Notes under the pieces: model-generated | The model's input: only the letters and a program-made list of their open reading frames with translations | Told to the model about the DNA's origin: nothing | Databases searched by the model: none | Shown: positions 1-5,875 of the stretch, piece after piece | Position numbering within the stretch: position 1 is the stretch's first letter | Layout of the letters: each line of letters starts with the position of its first letter | Translations under genes and position numbers: made by a program | Assembly (NCBI RefSeq): GCF_018373335.1 | Contig: NZ_JAHAHH010000057.1 | Coordinates: forward strand, 1-8,682 | Source of the DNA: Negativicoccus succinicivorans | GTDB taxonomy: Bacteria; Bacillota; Negativicutes; Veillonellales; Negativicoccaceae | DNA length: 8,682 bases | Reading direction: 5' to 3'

Positions 1-267
1 AACTGCACTTTGCAAGACGCGTTTAGTGCGCGGACTCATGCCGATATCTGAAGACGGATTTGCCGGACGATTCCCAAGCAACATGGCACGACCTTTTTCG
101 AGCGTAAAACCGACTTCATTTAATACTTTGCCACCGATGCTTTTCGGCTGTGAGGCAATCCCCAACAAGATATGTTCCGTGCCGACGACATCCGAACCAG
201 CTTCCATCGCGGTTTCTTGCGCATAGGTCAGTGCTGCTTTTGCGCTTTCCGTCAATTTATTGTTCAT
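1..267 (-). CDS. clpC: ATP-dependent Clp protease ATPase subunit ClpC, N-terminal part (partial)
   Basis: The first 89 codons of a ClpC-type Hsp100 unfoldase are visible; the gene runs off the left edge. The product begins MNNKLTESAK and contains VGTEHILLGI, LNEVGF and SPRTKRVLQSA, the pattern of the Clp_N double-helical repeat domain. In ClpC this domain binds adaptors and, by established work on the family, docks phosphoarginine-marked substrates before they are threaded into ClpP. It is the last visible gene of the ctsR operon. Its ATG lies 6 nt after the mcsB stop, and its ribosome binding site (AAGGAG, minus strand, 277-282) sits inside the last codons of mcsB, so translation is probably coupled. 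Expression should follow the CtsR-controlled promoter near 2364-2392. The two AAA+ domains and the ClpP-binding loop lie outside the window, so ClpC rather than another Clp ATPase is inferred from the context plus the N domain. Confidence 0.95.
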   Translation of the reverse strand, partial: MNNKLTESAKAALTYAQETAMEAGSDVVGTEHILLGIASQPKSIGGKVLNEVGFTLEKGRAMLLGNRPANPSSDIGMSPRTKRVLQSAV

Positions 268-273
268 ATACTT

Positions 274-1347
274 TCACTCCTTTACTTTATTGTCTAATGT
301 TTCACGAACGACAGCTGCTCGCCACCGGTCGCGTTCCGTTTCATTAAGTGTTGCCGTGTTGGCATAGCGGCGGAGAAACCCCGGACGTGTCGTAACCATC
401 ATCTCGCGAAATAAATTTTCGGGAATATGAGACAGCCACCCCAAGATACGCCCCAACTCCACAGTGCTCAATAATGTCAATGCTTCGTGTCCGGATAGTT
501 TTCGGGCATATCGTAAAATGCCGTACGCGCGCCAAATTTCATCGCGCAGTTCCACCGCCTGTGTGCGGCGCAGTTCTTCCCGCGCCGCCGTTTCTTCTTT
601 TACCAACTGATGCGTCAGATTCGTTAAATTTTCTACAATTTCTGCTTCGCTGATTCCCAGTGTGACCTGGTTGGAAATTTGCAAAATATCTCCCAGCATT
701 TCCGACCCTTCACCATAAATTCCGCGCACAGAATAACTGAACTTCAAAATACCCTGAATAATCCGCTTAATTTTTTTAGTCCTGACTAATGCCGGCACAT
801 GCACCATAACCGAGGCCCGCATCCCGGTACCGACATTGGTTGGACATGCCGTTAGGTAGCCCCATTTATCTGTAAACGCAAAGTTTATTTTGCTTTCTAA
901 CGCGTCGTCTGCACGGTTGGCTTTTTCCCACAATGATTCCAGCTGTAACCCGCCGGCTAACATTTGTAACCGAAAATGATCCTCTTCGTTAACCATAAAC
1001 GTTATATCGGCCGCTTCATTGATTACGATCCCACGATGTGCCGGCACGGAAATCAGTTGCGGACTCACTAAATGCTTTTCCAGTAAAATTTCACGATCGA
1101 CACGATCCAGGTCCGACATTTTCACGTATGTCATCTCTTCTTGATACTCTTCGCTAAGAGATTGCTTGGCCTCATTGGCTGCCATTTCCACGGCCATCAA
1201 TTCACTTTCGTTGGCCATGTTCGGAAATTGAATATTGGCAATATTACGTGCTAAACGAACTCGGCTGGAAAGCACGACATCACTATCCGGGTGTTTTCCA
1301 TGGAACCACGGCTGAGCGGGGCTCGTCAAAACATTTTTAATGTTCAT
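274..1347 (-). CDS. mcsB: Protein arginine kinase McsB
   Basis: This is a 357-residue protein of the phosphagen-kinase-like family, the usual length for McsB, which transfers phosphate from ATP to arginine side chains of CtsR and of damaged proteins, marking them for ClpCP. Visible motifs are the nucleotide-binding SSRVRLARN (27-35), the NEEDH loop (120-124) that carries the catalytic glutamate, and the signature TACPTNVGTGMR (167-177) with the active-site Cys at 168. The region IYGEGSEMLGDILQISNQ (210-227) is also typical. Near the C-terminus, RDRWRA (339-344) matches the RDxxRA motif known to form the allosteric phosphoarginine pocket, so the kinase looks catalytically and allosterically intact. 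The start overlaps the end of mcsA by 4 bp (ATGA), and the last codons hold the clpC ribosome binding site. No substitution in the motifs suggests loss of function. Confidence 0.97.
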   Translation of the reverse strand: MNIKNVLTSPAQPWFHGKHPDSDVVLSSRVRLARNIANIQFPNMANESELMAVEMAANEAKQSLSEEYQEEMTYVKMSDLDRVDREILLEKHLVSPQLISVPAHRGIVINEAADITFMVNEEDHFRLQMLAGGLQLESLWEKANRADDALESKINFAFTDKWGYLTACPTNVGTGMRASVMVHVPALVRTKKIKRIIQGILKFSYSVRGIYGEGSEMLGDILQISNQVTLGISEAEIVENLTNLTHQLVKEETAAREELRRTQAVELRDEIWRAYGILRYARKLSGHEALTLLSTVELGRILGWLSHIPENLFREMMVTTRPGFLRRYANTATLNETERDRWRAAVVRETLDNKVKE

Positions 1348-1874
1348 TTCTGCCCCTCCTCCGTCTCTTTTGTTGGCGGCTCATGTTGCAGCGCGTAGAT
1401 TTCATCGCGCAGGCGCGCCGCCTCTTCATACTCTTCTTTCTCCAACGCAGTATTCAGTTGCTGCTGCAACCGCTTAATCTGGTGATTGGTAGTAAAAACG
1501 CCGGACCCTCTTGAAGGTACTTTACCGACATGCTTTGTCGCCCCCTGCAACCGCTGCAATAAGGGCCATAAAGAATCGGCAAAGACTTCGTAACACCGGG
1601 CGCAGCCAAGACGTCCGCGTTCATTAAACTCCGCCCATGTCAAGCCGCATTGCGGACAACATTGTGCCTGCTCCGGTCGGCTTTGCTGCGGATTTACCAA
1701 GTTTTTAAAAAAATCGGTATCCCATAAATCAAACGGGCTCTGTGTCCATTGCGGCAGTTCCCCTGTCTCTTGCGCACATTTTTCGCAAAGATGTCGCTCC
1801 TCTTTATGTCCGTTATGAACTTGAGTGACATGCAAAACCGCTTCATTCTTATGGCAACGATCGCATTGCATCAT
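1344..1874 (-). CDS. mcsA: McsA, zinc-binding activator of the McsB arginine kinase (UVR motif)
   Basis: This 176-residue protein has four CxxC pairs: C4/C7, C30/C33, C73/C76 and C91/C94. They fit the two treble-clef-like zinc sites of McsA. A C-terminal UVR-type helical hairpin (about 133-164, containing LEKEEYEEAARLRDEI) resembles the UvrB-UvrC interaction motif. In characterised Bacillota, McsA binds McsB, stimulates its kinase activity and helps keep CtsR inactive or active depending on stress; the same role is inferred here. The gene lies 14 nt after ctsR and overlaps mcsB by 4 bp. Two consecutive ATG codons are possible starts; the first is preceded by GAGGGTGA at close range and is used here, with a one-residue uncertainty. 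An extra Cys at 72, next to C73, could complicate which residues bind metal. Confidence 0.95.
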   Translation of the reverse strand: MMQCDRCHKNEAVLHVTQVHNGHKEERHLCEKCAQETGELPQWTQSPFDLWDTDFFKNLVNPQQSRPEQAQCCPQCGLTWAEFNERGRLGCARCYEVFADSLWPLLQRLQGATKHVGKVPSRGSGVFTTNHQIKRLQQQLNTALEKEEYEEAARLRDEIYALQHEPPTKETEEGQK

Positions 1875-1888
1875 CGCTCACCCTCTTC

Positions 1889-2317
1889 CTAAAAAAGTTG
1901 ATTAATTCGTTTCTGTAATTGCAACATGAGATGCCTTCGCATATTGCCTTCAGTTTCTTGCCAAATAGTCAAAAATGCTTCATGTAAAAACTGCGCCTCA
2001 CGTTGTGTGATCACCGCTTCCTGCAGTAAATTGTATAGCGCTTTATCGATATCAGCGATCGTTAATCTATCATTATCTTCCCCGACCAGCGGGCGAATAA
2101 CCGTTATCCGAATAAAGCCGCCCAAGCCGCGGCGTGATTCCACACTGAAACCTTTTTCCGGGGAAAACCGCGTACTCAATACATAACTGATCTGCGACGG
2201 CGCACAATCCAATGCATTTGCAATCTCTTTGCGTTGTAATATAATTTCCTGTGCTTCTTCTTCTAAAAATCGGCGCATGATAAACCGTTCAATTCGATCG
2301 GCTACCATCTTACCCAT
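1889..2317 (-). CDS. ctsR: CtsR, transcriptional repressor of class III heat-shock genes
   Basis: A 142-residue CtsR is predicted: an N-terminal winged helix-turn-helix (about 1-75) and a C-terminal helical dimerisation and McsB-interaction domain. The recognition region CAPSQISYVLSTRF (38-51) and VESRRGLGGFIRI (59-71) are diagnostic. The frame stays open upstream to 2545, but the ATG at 2317 is chosen because GAGGTGA (minus strand, 2322-2328) precedes it, homology starts there, and the longer frame would run through the promoter. CtsR dimers repress their own operon and are released on heating and when marked or removed by McsB/ClpC. Oddity: the wing loop, normally RGGGG, reads RGLGG here (R63-G67), so Leu replaces the second glycine of the loop tied to heat sensing in Bacillus. 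The upstream operator-like boxes are also unusual. Gene identity is not in doubt. Confidence 0.95.
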   Translation of the reverse strand: MGKMVADRIERFIMRRFLEEEAQEIILQRKEIANALDCAPSQISYVLSTRFSPEKGFSVESRRGLGGFIRITVIRPLVGEDNDRLTIADIDKALYNLLQEAVITQREAQFLHEAFLTIWQETEGNMRRHLMLQLQKRINQLF

Positions 2318-2341
2318 AGAATCACCTCGCTTACATAACCA

Positions 2342-2385
2342 TTGACCTTTTGTCTTTATGATCATTATAGCTGACCTTTTGACTT
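2342..2385 (-). promoter_or_regulatory. Two CtsR-like operator boxes with 8-bp half-site spacing
   Basis: Two near-identical 15-bp elements read, on the minus strand, AAGTCAAAAGGTCAG (2371-2385) and AAGACAAAAGGTCAA (2342-2356), 29 bp apart start to start in the same orientation. Each contains two heptads resembling the known CtsR half-site RGTCAAA, but the half-sites start 8 bp apart, with a 1-nt spacer, whereas the published consensus RGTCAAA-NAN-RGTCAAA gives 10 bp. The upper box fills the spacer between -35 and -10 of the ctsR promoter. The lower one covers the predicted transcription start, a classic repressor arrangement. Autoregulation by CtsR is inferred from position and half-site similarity. 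Confidence 0.75.
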
Positions 2386-2392
2386 TTTGCAA
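2364..2392 (-). promoter_or_regulatory. SigA-type promoter of the ctsR-mcsA-mcsB-clpC operon
   Basis: On the minus strand TTGCAA (2387-2392) and a consensus TATAAT (2364-2369) are separated by exactly 17 bp. The start of transcription would be near 2357, giving a leader of about 40 nt before the ctsR ATG at 2317. The -35 shares four of six bases with TTGACA. The element is embedded between and under the two CtsR-like boxes, so repression by steric block is expected. Confidence 0.8.
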
Positions 2393-2415
2393 CTGTTTTT
2401 TATCTTTATTATGTT

Positions 2416-2424
2416 TGCTATAAT
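2416..2424 (+). promoter_or_regulatory. Extended -10 promoter of the SpeD-like gene
   Basis: TGCTATAAT is a perfect extended -10 element (TGn followed by TATAAT) about 25 nt before the ATG at 2450. No good -35 exists at the right distance, only T-rich sequence at 2394-2402, which fits the extended -10 class. Transcription should start near 2431, leaving a very short leader with the ribosome binding site AGGTGA at 2440-2445. Its upstream edge abuts the -35 of the divergent ctsR promoter. Confidence 0.65.
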
Positions 2425-2449
2425 GGAAATATAGAAAGCAGGTGAATAT

Positions 2450-2938
2450 ATGGGGCTGTCTCTGGGCAAACACATTCTGATTGACTGCTATGGCTGCCGA
2501 ATTTCGCTGGTCGATAATTTTCCCGACTTGCTGGATACCATCCACACGGCGATGGCATATCTGGATTTAGATTTATATGATACCCACGTACATAAATATG
2601 ATGAAGCGCTCGTTGTGATTGCAATCGGCAAAGACAGTCACGTCTGTCTGCATTCCTACCCCGACTTGGGATACGTTGCGGTGGATGTATTCACATTCCG
2701 TACAGATGCCAATCCTACGCAAACAATGAAAATATTCCGTCGTCAATTTCGGCCGGACAAAATTCGTGCAACCAGTATCAAGCGCGGCAAGGTTGATCCC
2801 AATCGAGATATGAAACCGAAAACAAAATCGCATACAACACAATGGCGGCGTGTCAAAACCACCGGTGCGCAAATTAAAAAGACACGCGACAAAGTTCTAA
2901 ATGTCTTTCGCCCCCATCGTAGTGATGATGAAAAGTAA
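2450..2938 (+). CDS. S-adenosylmethionine decarboxylase-like (SpeD-fold) protein with altered active site and basic C-terminal tail
   Basis: This 162-residue protein aligns with class 1b prokaryotic AdoMet decarboxylase over its first 110 or so residues: GKHILIDCYGC (6-16), KDSHVCLHSYPDLGY (61-75) and AVDVFTF (77-83). SpeD cleaves itself at a serine to form a pyruvoyl group and makes decarboxylated AdoMet for spermidine synthesis. By my alignment to the Thermotoga enzyme, numbering coincides: Ser63 (pyruvoyl precursor) and His68 are kept, Glu62 is Asp, but Cys83 is Phe and Ser55 is Val. Self-processing is therefore plausible while AdoMet decarboxylation is doubtful. A further 45 or so residues (118-162) form a Lys/Arg-rich tail (14 basic residues) absent from ordinary SpeD. 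No spermidine synthase or other polyamine gene lies nearby. It is a single-gene unit divergent from ctsR and closed by a terminator 1 nt after its stop. It could be a decarboxylase of another substrate or a non-enzymatic relative, so I assign the fold, not the reaction. Confidence 0.8.
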   Translation: MGLSLGKHILIDCYGCRISLVDNFPDLLDTIHTAMAYLDLDLYDTHVHKYDEALVVIAIGKDSHVCLHSYPDLGYVAVDVFTFRTDANPTQTMKIFRRQFRPDKIRATSIKRGKVDPNRDMKPKTKSHTTQWRRVKTTGAQIKKTRDKVLNVFRPHRSDDEK

Positions 2939-2939
2939 A

Positions 2940-2981
2940 GTAATAAAAAAAGACCAACCAAGGTTGGTCTTTTTTTATTAC
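2940..2981. terminator. Bidirectional intrinsic terminator (perfect 20-bp inverted repeat)
   Basis: Positions 2940-2959 and 2962-2981 are exact reverse complements around an AA loop. The core GACCAACC/GGTTGGTC stem is followed by seven T on either strand. It lies between the stop of the plus-strand SpeD-like gene (2938) and the stop of the minus-strand fakA (2990-2988), and should stop both converging transcripts. A two-base loop is tighter than usual; in RNA the innermost pairs would open to give a slightly larger loop. Confidence 0.95.
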
Positions 2982-2987
2982 TCTTTT

Positions 2988-4592
2988 TTACTCAATCGAA
3001 ATAAAGAATGGATACAACGCTTGACCGCCATATTGTAATTCCAAATCGATATCCGTGTGCTTCGCTTGTGCTTGGACCAACAATTCATTGGCCTGCGTTT
3101 CATCCAGATCGGCGCCGTAATAAAGTGTAACCAATTCGGCATCCGGCTGCATACTCACCAACTTTTCCAACACGTCTGCCAACACGTCGGAAAGTTCGGC
3201 GGCGGTAATCACACGTTCGCCGGAAATAATGCCCATATAATCATCTTTGGTAATTTGGACACCGTCTACCGTGCTGTCCCGCACCGCTTGCGTAATGCCT
3301 GCCGCACGGATGTGTTCAAGCTCTTCGCACATGCGTTCCACATTGCTTGTTACATCACTATTCGGATCATATTGCATAGCTACCGCAGCACCCTCCGCAG
3401 GATTTGCAGTCGGTACAATTTGCAATTTTTCGCCGAGAATTTTTTGTGCCTGTTTCGCGGCGAGAATGATGTTTTTATTATTCGGCAAAATAATATAATT
3501 GTCCGCATAAAGAGAGTCCAGCGCCTGCATGATTTCCTGAACGGAAGGATTCATGGTTTGCCCGCCACTCAATACTTCGGCCTGCATATTTTTCATGATT
3601 TTTTCCCAGCCGTCGCCGGATACTACCGCTAATAAGCCTAGCGCTTTTTTCTCGGTGTTGCGAGCAATATTTTTATTTCGTTCAAATTGGTCCATCATGT
3701 TATCCACTTTGATATCATGCAATGTGCCCCAATCTGCTGCCATATCCAGTACCCGACCCGGGCGTTGTGTGTGAATATGAACTTTTAAAAGGTTGGTGCC
3801 TTCGGCAACGACCATCGATTCGCCCCATGCTTCCAGTACTTTACGTGCGTCTGCACCTTTGATTTTAGCCGGTTGGAGAATAAATTCCGTACAATACGGG
3901 TAATCGATCGAGAACGTTTCACCTTTCACTTGCAGTTTTTTAACGGTGGCCGGCATCTGTTCCTGAGTAATGCTTACTTCGCCTGTCAATCCGGCCAGAC
4001 ATCCTTCCAAGAACAGCAATAGGCCTTGTCCACCCGCGTCCACCACATTCGCCTCTTTTAAAATCGGTAATTGTTCAGGCGTCTGTGCCAATGCTTCCTG
4101 ACCGCTTTGAATCGCTTTACGCAAAACGTTGCTGAAATCACGCTCGGTACGAGTTACGTCACGAGTTCCCTTCGCAATGCCTCGCGCGACTGTCAAAATG
4201 GTACCTTCGACCGGCTTTACGACCGAACGATACGCATATAAAATCCCATATTGAAATGCTTTTCCCAGCTGACGAGAAGACGCCTGTTTTTTACCGCGCA
4301 GACCTTTCGCCAAACCCTGGATAATTTGCGATAAAATGACCCCCGAGTTGCCACGCGCGCCCATAATAGCACCGGTGGCTGCCGTTTCCGCAATGACTCC
4401 GATAAATTCGCTGTCATTATTGACAATCATGCTATACATTGAACGTAATGTGTTCAGCATATTGGTACCGGTATCACCGTCCGGAACGGGAAATACATTT
4501 AATTCATTGATCTTTTCATAGTTCTCTTTAAATGCCTGATAAGCGCCAATCAGCATTTGTTTATAATGTGTGCCGTCAATTTCACTGTACAT
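2988..4592 (-). CDS. fakA: DAK2 (DhaL-like) domain kinase, FakA-type fatty acid kinase subunit
   Basis: This 534-residue protein has the FakA/YloV architecture. An N-terminal DhaL-like kinase domain (about 8-205) has the magnesium-ATP motif VPDGDTGTNM (36-45, with D38 and D40) and GARGNSGVILSQ (78-89). A middle domain has Cys234, His272 and His274 (YCTEF and KVHIHT), equivalent to the zinc ligands described in Staphylococcus FakA. A C-terminal domain (about 315-534) resembles a DegV-like fold. The known complex phosphorylates a fatty acid held by a FakB (DegV) protein, giving acyl phosphate for PlsX/PlsY phospholipid synthesis. The start overlaps the degV end by 11 bp and has a strong AGGAGG (4599-4604, minus strand) 6 nt ahead, so the two subunits are probably made together. 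Family length is about 550, so the gene appears complete. The gene symbol rests on homology and pairing. Confidence 0.9.
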   Translation of the reverse strand: MYSEIDGTHYKQMLIGAYQAFKENYEKINELNVFPVPDGDTGTNMLNTLRSMYSMIVNNDSEFIGVIAETAATGAIMGARGNSGVILSQIIQGLAKGLRGKKQASSRQLGKAFQYGILYAYRSVVKPVEGTILTVARGIAKGTRDVTRTERDFSNVLRKAIQSGQEALAQTPEQLPILKEANVVDAGGQGLLLFLEGCLAGLTGEVSITQEQMPATVKKLQVKGETFSIDYPYCTEFILQPAKIKGADARKVLEAWGESMVVAEGTNLLKVHIHTQRPGRVLDMAADWGTLHDIKVDNMMDQFERNKNIARNTEKKALGLLAVVSGDGWEKIMKNMQAEVLSGGQTMNPSVQEIMQALDSLYADNYIILPNNKNIILAAKQAQKILGEKLQIVPTANPAEGAAVAMQYDPNSDVTSNVERMCEELEHIRAAGITQAVRDSTVDGVQITKDDYMGIISGERVITAAELSDVLADVLEKLVSMQPDAELVTLYYGADLDETQANELLVQAQAKHTDIDLELQYGGQALYPFFISIE

Positions 4593-5445
4593 GCGTGTCC
4601 TCCTCGGTGCCGTCTTCGTGTTCCCATTCCAACATTAAACTGACCACTTGCGGTCCCAAGTGTGCCCCTAAGACCGGCGATCCTTCCGAGTGAGTAATAG
4701 TGACATCAGGAAGTTCGCTTTCCAATTCTCTCTTGAATTGGAGTCCCAGTTCATCCGCTAAAATAGTGGCGACGTGAAGACGTTTTATAGGACGAGACAT
4801 CGCTTTTTCTTTCATTTTTTGCATCGCCCTTTTTGTCGTGCGTACTTTGTCCAGTATACCAATTGCATCCGACTCGAGGTAAAGAATAGGACGGATTTGC
4901 AAAATCGAACCGACTAAGCTTGCGACTTTGCCGATACGACCGCCACGTTGCAAATAATTTAAGTCAGTGGGCATAAACATTGTAATCGAATTGGCAATAT
5001 TTTCGTGCAGTTGTGCCACGATAGTATCGAAATCTTTGCCCTCTTCAATCATCGTCAATGCTTCCTCGACCAAAATCTGCATACCGCCGTTAGTGGAATG
5101 CGAATCGATCACCGCAATATGTTTCCGCTTCGATTGCTTCGCTGCGACCCGAGCGGTCTGTACGGTACCGCTGACGATCTTGCTAATCGTGATAATGATG
5201 ATCGGATCCTCTTCAGGAATCGAATTAAAAATTTGCATCCATTCGCCAATAGACGGCTGACTGGTCAACGGCTGAATTTTTGTAGCTTCATAGCTTTCAA
5301 AAACTTCTTTCGTACTGATACTGTTGTCATTCACAGTTTCACCGCCCCCAAGTGAAATATACAGGGGGATCATATGTAGATTGTCATGACGAGCCACAAA
5401 TTCATCACTCAAGCATGCGGTGGTGTCACAAATAATATGAATCAT
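4582..5445 (-). CDS. fakB: DegV family fatty-acid-binding protein (FakB-type)
   Basis: This 287-residue DegV protein holds a fatty acid and presents its carboxylate to FakA for phosphorylation. Family motifs are DTTACLSDE (7-15), TSQPS (61-65), ISKIVSGT (87-94), DSHSTNGG (114-121), TDLNYLQRGGRIGK (160-173) and GAHLGP (260-265). Ser92, Thr61 and His262 sit where lipid-carboxylate ligands are found in characterised FakB proteins. Two motif positions deviate: Lys89 replaces the usual second Ser of ISSG-type motifs, and GPQ replaces GPG near the C-terminus. The ATG at 5445 is preferred over the in-frame GTG at 5460 because AAGGAG (5452-5457, minus strand) lies 6 nt before it, the spacing seen at several other genes here. 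The gene overlaps fakA by 11 bp, which makes this the dedicated partner. The acid chain type it prefers cannot be read from the sequence. Confidence 0.88.
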   Translation of the reverse strand: MIHIICDTTACLSDEFVARHDNLHMIPLYISLGGGETVNDNSISTKEVFESYEATKIQPLTSQPSIGEWMQIFNSIPEEDPIIIITISKIVSGTVQTARVAAKQSKRKHIAVIDSHSTNGGMQILVEEALTMIEEGKDFDTIVAQLHENIANSITMFMPTDLNYLQRGGRIGKVASLVGSILQIRPILYLESDAIGILDKVRTTKRAMQKMKEKAMSRPIKRLHVATILADELGLQFKRELESELPDVTITHSEGSPVLGAHLGPQVVSLMLEWEHEDGTEEDTHVQ

Positions 5446-5494
5446 GCGCATCTCCTTCACTTTCTCGTAACGCTCTTTAGGCGTTTTCCTTATT

Positions 5495-5523
5495 ATTGTA
5501 CATTATTATGTATTTCGTAACAA
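5495..5523 (-). promoter_or_regulatory. SigA-type promoter of the degV-fakA operon
   Basis: On the minus strand TTGTTA (5518-5523) and TACAAT (5495-5500) are 17 bp apart, with transcription expected to start near 5488. It begins just 3 bp after the stop of the upstream small gene, so the operon boundary is very tight. The leader of about 43 nt contains a small inverted repeat, AACGC/GCGTT (5469-5473 with 5481-5485), which could cap the 5' end of the mRNA; it lacks a T-tract and is not a terminator. Confidence 0.65.
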
Positions 5524-5526
5524 CTT

Positions 5527-5865
5527 TTACACTCTGCGAAGATGTTGTTCATAATATTCGACGGGAATTCCATTAGCGGCCAGAATGTACTCCAACAACT
5601 TACCGCGTTCATGCGCAACATGCATGGCCGGCACTTCAAAGGGGTCCAGCGAAACATGCACCTCGTCGCCGTCAGCAAAATAACCGATAACGCCTTCCCC
5701 CAGCACTTCGTCCAGATTTTTACGCTCCACCTTTGTGCAAAAGCCTTTTAATACTTCCGTAGCTGCTTTTGCCATTGCTTCACGCATTTCGCAAAACTGT
5801 TCCGCCTGATCCTCAGGAATCGGGAAGCCGCCTACATCTACCATCTTTTCTGTACTGTTCAACAT
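5527..5865 (-). CDS. Small acidic protein of unknown function
   Basis: I do not recognise this 112-residue protein. The ATG at 5865 is chosen because AAGGAG (5872-5877, minus strand) lies 6 nt before it and overlaps the stop of the esterase gene. The frame is open to 5928, but that extension lies inside the esterase gene. The protein looks soluble: no signal peptide, no membrane segment, and no clear metal motif (Cys25 and Cys43 are lone). A helical stretch (about 18-45) is followed by GYFADGDEVHVSLDPFEVP (61-79), which looks like beta strands, then a helical segment with LLEYILAANGIPVEYYEQH (90-108). It is the third gene of the mutS2-esterase unit and is followed within a few bases by the degV promoter. 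Consistent coding spacing and the ribosome binding site support a real gene; its function is open. Confidence 0.78.
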   Translation of the reverse strand: MLNSTEKMVDVGGFPIPEDQAEQFCEMREAMAKAATEVLKGFCTKVERKNLDEVLGEGVIGYFADGDEVHVSLDPFEVPAMHVAHERGKLLEYILAANGIPVEYYEQHLRRV

Positions 5866-5875
5866 AATTGTCTCC

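Noticed and set aside
2358..2365. 8-bp palindrome ATGATCAT between the two CtsR-like boxes
   Set aside because: It is short and overlaps the -10 element; such a palindrome is expected by chance in AT-rich promoter DNA.
2318..2449. CIRCE/HrcA element near the ctsR operon
   Set aside because: I looked for the TTAGCACTC-N9-GAGTGCTAA inverted repeat and do not see it. Control appears to be by CtsR-like boxes only.
2318..2545. 76-residue N-terminal extension of ctsR
   Set aside because: The frame is open but runs through the promoter and operator boxes and into the divergent gene. CtsR homology and a good ribosome binding site begin at 2317.
2573..2872. 99-codon minus-strand open frame opposite the SpeD-like gene
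   Set aside because: It is a shadow. The plus-strand frame has motif matches, a promoter, a ribosome binding site and a terminator.
3057..3632. 191-codon plus-strand open frame opposite fakA
   Set aside because: It is the antisense shadow of a well-supported gene, with no ribosome binding site or recognisable protein features.
5469..5485. Small inverted repeat AACGC/GCGTT before degV
   Set aside because: Only 5 bp of stem and no T-tract; too weak for a terminator or riboswitch call. Mentioned under the promoter only.
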